From Paracoccus zhejiangensis (GTDB taxonomy: Bacteria; Pseudomonadota; Alphaproteobacteria; Rhodobacterales; Rhodobacteraceae): a DNA stretch of 64,000 nucleotides. The translations under genes and the position numbers were made by a program. Under the pieces are notes generated by a model. The model saw only the letters and a list, made by a program, of their open reading frames with translations. It did not search any database and was not told where the DNA came from. Positions 60,853 to 64,000 of the stretch are shown here, in pieces (position 1 is the stretch's first letter; the number at the start of each line of letters is the position of its first letter). Location: contig NZ_CP025430.1 in NCBI RefSeq assembly GCF_002847445.1, positions 2,790,001 through 2,854,000 of the forward strand, in the 5' to 3' direction.

Positions 60853-60927
60853 CCGGGCCTCTCGCGGGTTGCGTCATGACGGGGCGGGCCTGTATGGGGC
60901 AGGAAACACTGGAAAGGATGACCGCCC

Positions 60928-61641
60928 ATGCGCCCCTCTGGCAGGAATTTAAGCGAATTGCGCCCGATTACAATCGAGACCGGCATCATGGGCCATGCCG
61001 AGGGCTCGTGCCTGATCAAGATGGGCGGGACGCATGTGCTGTGTGCCGCCAGTATCGAGGAAAGCCCGCCGCGCTGGCTGAAGGGCAGCGGCAAGGGCTG
61101 GGTCACGGCGGAATACGGCATGCTGCCGCGCGCCACCAATACCCGCAACCGCCGCGAGGCCGCCGTGGGCAAACAGGGTGGCCGCACGGTCGAGATTCAG
61201 CGGCTGATCGGGCGCAGCCTGCGCGCGGGTGTCGACCTCAGGGCGCTGAACGAGCGGCAGATCACCGTCGATTGCGACGTGATCCAGGCCGATGGCGGCA
61301 CCCGCTGCGCCTCGATCACCGGCGGCTGGGTGGCGTTGCGCATCGCCGTCAACAAGATGCTGAAGGCCGGGGTGCTGACCAGCGATCCGATCATCGACCA
61401 CGTGGCGGCGATCTCCTGCGGTATCTATGCCGGGCAGCTGGTGGCCGATCTCGACTATGCCGAGGATAGCGAGGCCGGGACCGACGGCAATTTCGTCATG
61501 ACCGGCGCCGGTCGGCTGATCGAGGTGCAGATGTCGGCCGAGGGCGCGACCTTCTCGCGCGACGAGATGGGTGGCTTGCTGGATCTGGCCGAGGCCGGCG
61601 TTGCGGGGTTGGTCGCCGCGCAGAAAGCGGCTGTGGCATGA
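60928..61641 (+). CDS. rph: Ribonuclease PH
   Basis: The 237-residue phosphorolytic exoribonuclease trims tRNA 3' ends. The start [19 protein letters not shown], the phosphate-site segment [28 protein letters not shown] and [19 protein letters not shown] are diagnostic. It overlaps rdgB by four bases (ATGA), a common arrangement. Confidence 0.98.
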   Translation: MRPSGRNLSELRPITIETGIMGHAEGSCLIKMGGTHVLCAASIEESPPRWLKGSGKGWVTAEYGMLPRATNTRNRREAAVGKQGGRTVEIQRLIGRSLRAGVDLRALNERQITVDCDVIQADGGTRCASITGGWVALRIAVNKMLKAGVLTSDPIIDHVAAISCGIYAGQLVADLDYAEDSEAGTDGNFVMTGAGRLIEVQMSAEGATFSRDEMGGLLDLAEAGVAGLVAAQKAAVA

Positions 61642-62246
61642 GGCCTTTCGAGGGCAAGGCCCTGCTGGTCGCCACGCATAACGCCGGCAAGCTGGCCGAG
61701 ATGCGGGCACTGCTGGCACCCTTGGGGATCACCGTCACCGGCGCCGCCGAGGCGGGACTGGGCGAGCCGGTCGAGACCGAGGACAATTTCCTCGGCAATG
61801 CCCGGATCAAGGCCCGGGCGGCGATGGAGGCCACCGGCCTGCCGGTCCTCGCCGATGACAGCGGCATCAGCATCGATGCGCTGGACGGCGCGCCGGGCGT
61901 CTATACCGCCGATTGGGCCGAGACCGGCCAAGGCCGCGACTTCGGCATGGCGATGGAACGCGCATGGCGCGAGTTGGAGGCGGTGAACGCCCCCCTGCCC
62001 CGGAGCGCGCAGTTCCGCTGCACGCTGGTGCTGATGTGGCCCGATGGCCATGACGAGGTCTTCGAGGGCGTCCTGCCCGGTCAGGTCGTCTGGCCGCCGC
62101 GCGGGGCCGAGGGCCATGGCTATGACCCGATCTTCATGCCGGACGGGCATCAGATCACCTTGGGCGAGATGACGGTGGAGCAGAAGAACTCGCTGAGCCA
62201 CCGGGCGCGGGCCGTGGCGAAGATGATGGAGGGCAGTTTTGCCTGA
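61638..62246 (+). CDS. rdgB: dITP/XTP pyrophosphatase RdgB
   Basis: The 202-residue enzyme removes non-canonical purine nucleotides such as dITP and XTP. It shows [14 protein letters not shown] near residue 9, [23 protein letters not shown] around 72 and [31 protein letters not shown] at the C-terminus. It is coupled to rph upstream and overlaps the presumed TTG start of hemW. Confidence 0.97.
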   Translation: MRPFEGKALLVATHNAGKLAEMRALLAPLGITVTGAAEAGLGEPVETEDNFLGNARIKARAAMEATGLPVLADDSGISIDALDGAPGVYTADWAETGQGRDFGMAMERAWRELEAVNAPLPRSAQFRCTLVLMWPDGHDEVFEGVLPGQVVWPPRGAEGHGYDPIFMPDGHQITLGEMTVEQKNSLSHRARAVAKMMEGSFA

Positions 62247-63438
62247 GACCGGCTTGGTTGAGGCCGCAGCGGCGGGCGAGGATTGGCGTCAGGGCGGGTT
62301 CGGGCTTTATGTCCACTGGCCCTTCTGCGCCGCCAAATGCCCCTATTGCGACTTCAACAGCCATGTCGCCGGCCAGATCGACCAGCGGCGCTGGGCCGAT
62401 GCGCTGTCGGCCGAGATCGCCCGGCTGGGGCAAGAGGTTCAGGGACCGGCGCGGCAGCTGGACAGCATCTTCTTTGGTGGCGGCACGCCCTCGCTGATGC
62501 TGCCCGAGACGGTGGATGCGGTGATCCGCGCCGCCCGCGCCGCCTGGGGCTTTGCCAATGACATCGAGATCACGCTGGAGGCCAATCCCACCAGCGTCGA
62601 GCAGGGCCGGTTTCGCGGCTTTGCCGATGCCGGGGTGAACCGGCTGTCCATGGGGGTGCAATCGCTGCGCGACGCCGATCTGCGGCGGTTGGGGCGGCTG
62701 CATTCGGTGGCCGAGGCCCGAGCCGCCTTCGACATTGCGCGGAACTGTTTTGGCCGTGTGAGCTTTGATCTGATCTATGCGCGGCAGGATCAGGGAATTG
62801 AGGACTGGCGCGCCGAACTGAACGAGGCGCTGAGCATGGCAGTCGACCACCTGTCGCTGTACCAACTGACGATCGAGCCGGGCACCGCCTTTGGCGCGAG
62901 ACATGCGGCTGGCGGGCTGAAGGGCCTGCCGGATGATGATGTATCTGCAGATATGTATCTGGAAACGCAGGATATTTGTGATGCTGCCGGCCTGCCCTGC
63001 TATGAAATTTCCAACCATGCCCGGCCCGGCTCGGAAAGCCGGCACAACCTGATCTACTGGCGTCAGGGCGATTGGGCCGCCGTCGGCCCCGGAGCGCATG
63101 GTCGGCTGACGCTGCCCGGCGGACGGGTGGCAACCGAGGCGCATCGCCAGCCGGGCGCCTGGCTGGCGGCGGTCGAGGAGCGTGGTTCGGGCGAGAGCGA
63201 ACGCAGCGTCTTGAGCTTCGAAGATCAGGCGACGGAATATCTGCTGATGTCGATGCGGCTTGCCGAGGGGCTGTCGGCGGCACGTTATGAGCAACTGGCC
63301 GGGCGCCCACTGGACGCGGCGGCACTGGAGCGGCTGCAGGACTGGGGCATGGTCACGGTTCGGGATGGCCGGGTGATGGCCACCCAAGCCGGGCGGCCGG
63401 TGCTGAACGCCATCCTGCGCGAACTGGCGGTGGACTGA
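62239..63438 (+). CDS. hemW: Radical SAM haem chaperone HemW
   Basis: This 399-residue protein is the HemN-like HemW, which binds haem and delivers it to respiratory enzymes. The cluster motif CAAKCPYCDF (CxxxCxxC) lies after LYVHWPF, and GGGTPSLM, LEANPTSVE and SMGVQSL follow. The presumed start is TTG at 62239, with GGAGG six bases upstream, overlapping rdgB by eight bases. No ATG is available near this point. Confidence 0.95.
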   Translation: MPETGLVEAAAAGEDWRQGGFGLYVHWPFCAAKCPYCDFNSHVAGQIDQRRWADALSAEIARLGQEVQGPARQLDSIFFGGGTPSLMLPETVDAVIRAARAAWGFANDIEITLEANPTSVEQGRFRGFADAGVNRLSMGVQSLRDADLRRLGRLHSVAEARAAFDIARNCFGRVSFDLIYARQDQGIEDWRAELNEALSMAVDHLSLYQLTIEPGTAFGARHAAGGLKGLPDDDVSADMYLETQDICDAAGLPCYEISNHARPGSESRHNLIYWRQGDWAAVGPGAHGRLTLPGGRVATEAHRQPGAWLAAVEERGSGESERSVLSFEDQATEYLLMSMRLAEGLSAARYEQLAGRPLDAAALERLQDWGMVTVRDGRVMATQAGRPVLNAILRELAVD

Positions 63439-63439
63439 G

Positions 63440-63793
63440 ATGAAGATGCTATGGCTTGGCATCGGCTGGTTCAGCACGGGCCTTGGCGTCATCGGCCTCG
63501 CCCTGCCCGTGGTCCCGACCGTGCCCTTCCTGCTGGTCGCGGCCTGGGCCTTCTCGCGATCCTCGCCGCGGCTGCGGGAGAAGATCCGCAATCACCCTAA
63601 ATACGGCCCCGCTGTACGTGCCTGGCAGGAGCGCGGCGCGGTCTCGCGGCTAGCGAAGCTCTGGGCCGTTACCGCGATGAGCTTCGGCGTTGGCCTGTCC
63701 TGGTGGCTGGGGATCGATCCGCGGCTGGTGCTGGCGCAAGCCGTCATCTGCACCAGCATCGCCGCCTATGTAGTCACCCGGCCCTCGGTCTAG
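63440..63793 (+). CDS. DUF454 (YbaN-like) inner-membrane protein
   Basis: A 117-residue membrane protein starting MKMLWLGIGWFSTGLGVIGLALPVVPTVPFLLVAAWAFSRSSPRL. This is the DUF454/YbaN pattern: N-terminal hydrophobic pair, a charged loop (RNHPKYGPAVRAWQERGAVSR), then two C-terminal hydrophobic helices. The function is unknown. It follows hemW by one base and is convergent with parB. Confidence 0.92.
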   Translation: MKMLWLGIGWFSTGLGVIGLALPVVPTVPFLLVAAWAFSRSSPRLREKIRNHPKYGPAVRAWQERGAVSRLAKLWAVTAMSFGVGLSWWLGIDPRLVLAQAVICTSIAAYVVTRPSV

Positions 63794-63811
63794 ACCGTCG
63801 CTCCGGCTGCG

Positions 63812-64000
63812 TCAGGCGCTGCCGCCGAGGACCTGACAGAGCCGGTCGAGCTGGTCCAGATCCTTGTAGGTCACCACCAGCTGCCCGCCATCGGCATTGG
63901 CGGCATGGTTGATCGCCACCCGCATCTTGAGATGGGCGGAGAGATCGGATTCGAGCACCCGCGTATCGGCATCCTTCTCGCCCGAACGGCGATTGGCCGG
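63812..64000 (-). CDS. parB: Chromosome partitioning protein ParB, C-terminal 62 residues
   Basis: Only the 3' end is inside the window. The visible sequence contains VLESDLSAHLKMRVAINHAA and GGQLVVTYKDLDQLDRLCQVLGGSA, matching the C-terminal dimerisation domain of chromosomal ParB (compare LRIxYxxLxQLDxxxxxL). It lies 18 bases from the convergent DUF454 gene. ParB binds parS near the origin, which suggests that this end of the window is close to oriC (inference). Confidence 0.85.
   Translation of the reverse strand, partial: PANRRSGEKDADTRVLESDLSAHLKMRVAINHAANADGGQLVVTYKDLDQLDRLCQVLGGSA

Noticed and set aside
60853..60927. CIRCE operator between hrcA and rph
   Set aside because: The TTAGCACTC-N9-GAGTGCTAA pattern is not present in the gap, so hrcA does not seem to be self-controlled here through CIRCE.

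Overview
The window looks like a chromosomal segment of a high-GC alphaproteobacterium of the Rhodobacteraceae, most likely a methylotrophic Paracoccus-type organism. The reasons are the gene set (pqqABCDE, a lanthanide-type xoxF-xoxG-xoxJ methanol oxidation cluster, glutathione-dependent formaldehyde oxidation by gfa/flhA/fghA, an flhSR-type two-component system), the GC-rich codon usage and the alphaproteobacterial housekeeping genes at the right end (grpE, hrcA, rph, rdgB, hemW, parB). No rRNA, tRNA, insertion sequence, prophage or CRISPR array was recognised.

Layout. (1) 1-13.5 kb: two minus-strand operons and one plus-strand LacI-family regulator. They form an apparent catabolic regulon for an unidentified sugar or glycoside: binding protein, two permeases, ATPase, two GMC flavoprotein oxidoreductases and an SDR in one operon; a Gfo/Idh/MocA dehydrogenase, family I CoA-transferase, enoyl-CoA hydratase and aldehyde dehydrogenase in the other. 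A shared TTAGAACGTTCCA-type operator connects them. (2) 13.5-21 kb: a bacterial alpha-2-macroglobulin with penicillin-binding protein 1C. (3) 21-25.3 kb: two small secreted proteins, then a translationally coupled hybrid histidine kinase (flhS-like), FIST-domain protein and LuxR-type response regulator (flhR-like). (4) 25.5-28.6 kb: a NitT/TauT-type ABC importer and a glycosyltransferase. (5) 28.6-33.8 kb: SoxYZ-like carrier, pqqEDCBA (with a 30-residue pqqA) and a quinoprotein-associated zinc metallohydrolase. (6) 33.9-40.1 kb: an aglEFGAK alpha-glucoside uptake operon, closed by a strong terminator, then an AT-richer RTX-like calcium-binding protein and argC. (7) 42.5-51 kb: accessory genes of the quinoprotein methanol system: ABC-2 exporter, beta-propeller proteins, periplasmic binding proteins, an MxaD-like protein and a rhodanese-like protein. 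(8) 49.5-56.8 kb: xoxJ-xoxG-xoxF, fghA, a ClpP-type protease subunit, flhA and gfa. (9) 56.9-59.1 kb: a cystine-type amino acid ABC importer. (10) 59.2-64 kb: grpE-hrcA, rph-rdgB-hemW-DUF454 and the 3' end of parB.

How it works together. XoxF oxidises methanol to formaldehyde (possibly on to formate) in the periplasm using PQQ made by PqqABCDE and passes electrons to XoxG. Formaldehyde reaching the cytoplasm is captured on glutathione (Gfa), oxidised (FlhA) and hydrolysed to formate (FghA). FlhS/FlhR, perhaps with the FIST protein as sensor, is the likely control system. Most minus-strand genes are coupled by ATGA or TGATG overlaps. Stem-loops follow several highly expressed first genes (binding proteins, pqqA, xoxF).

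Start codons were adjusted by ribosome-binding sites and signal peptides. Several genes appear to use GTG or TTG, and the LacI gene seems to lack any AUG. Functions are inferred from family resemblance read by eye; no database search was run.
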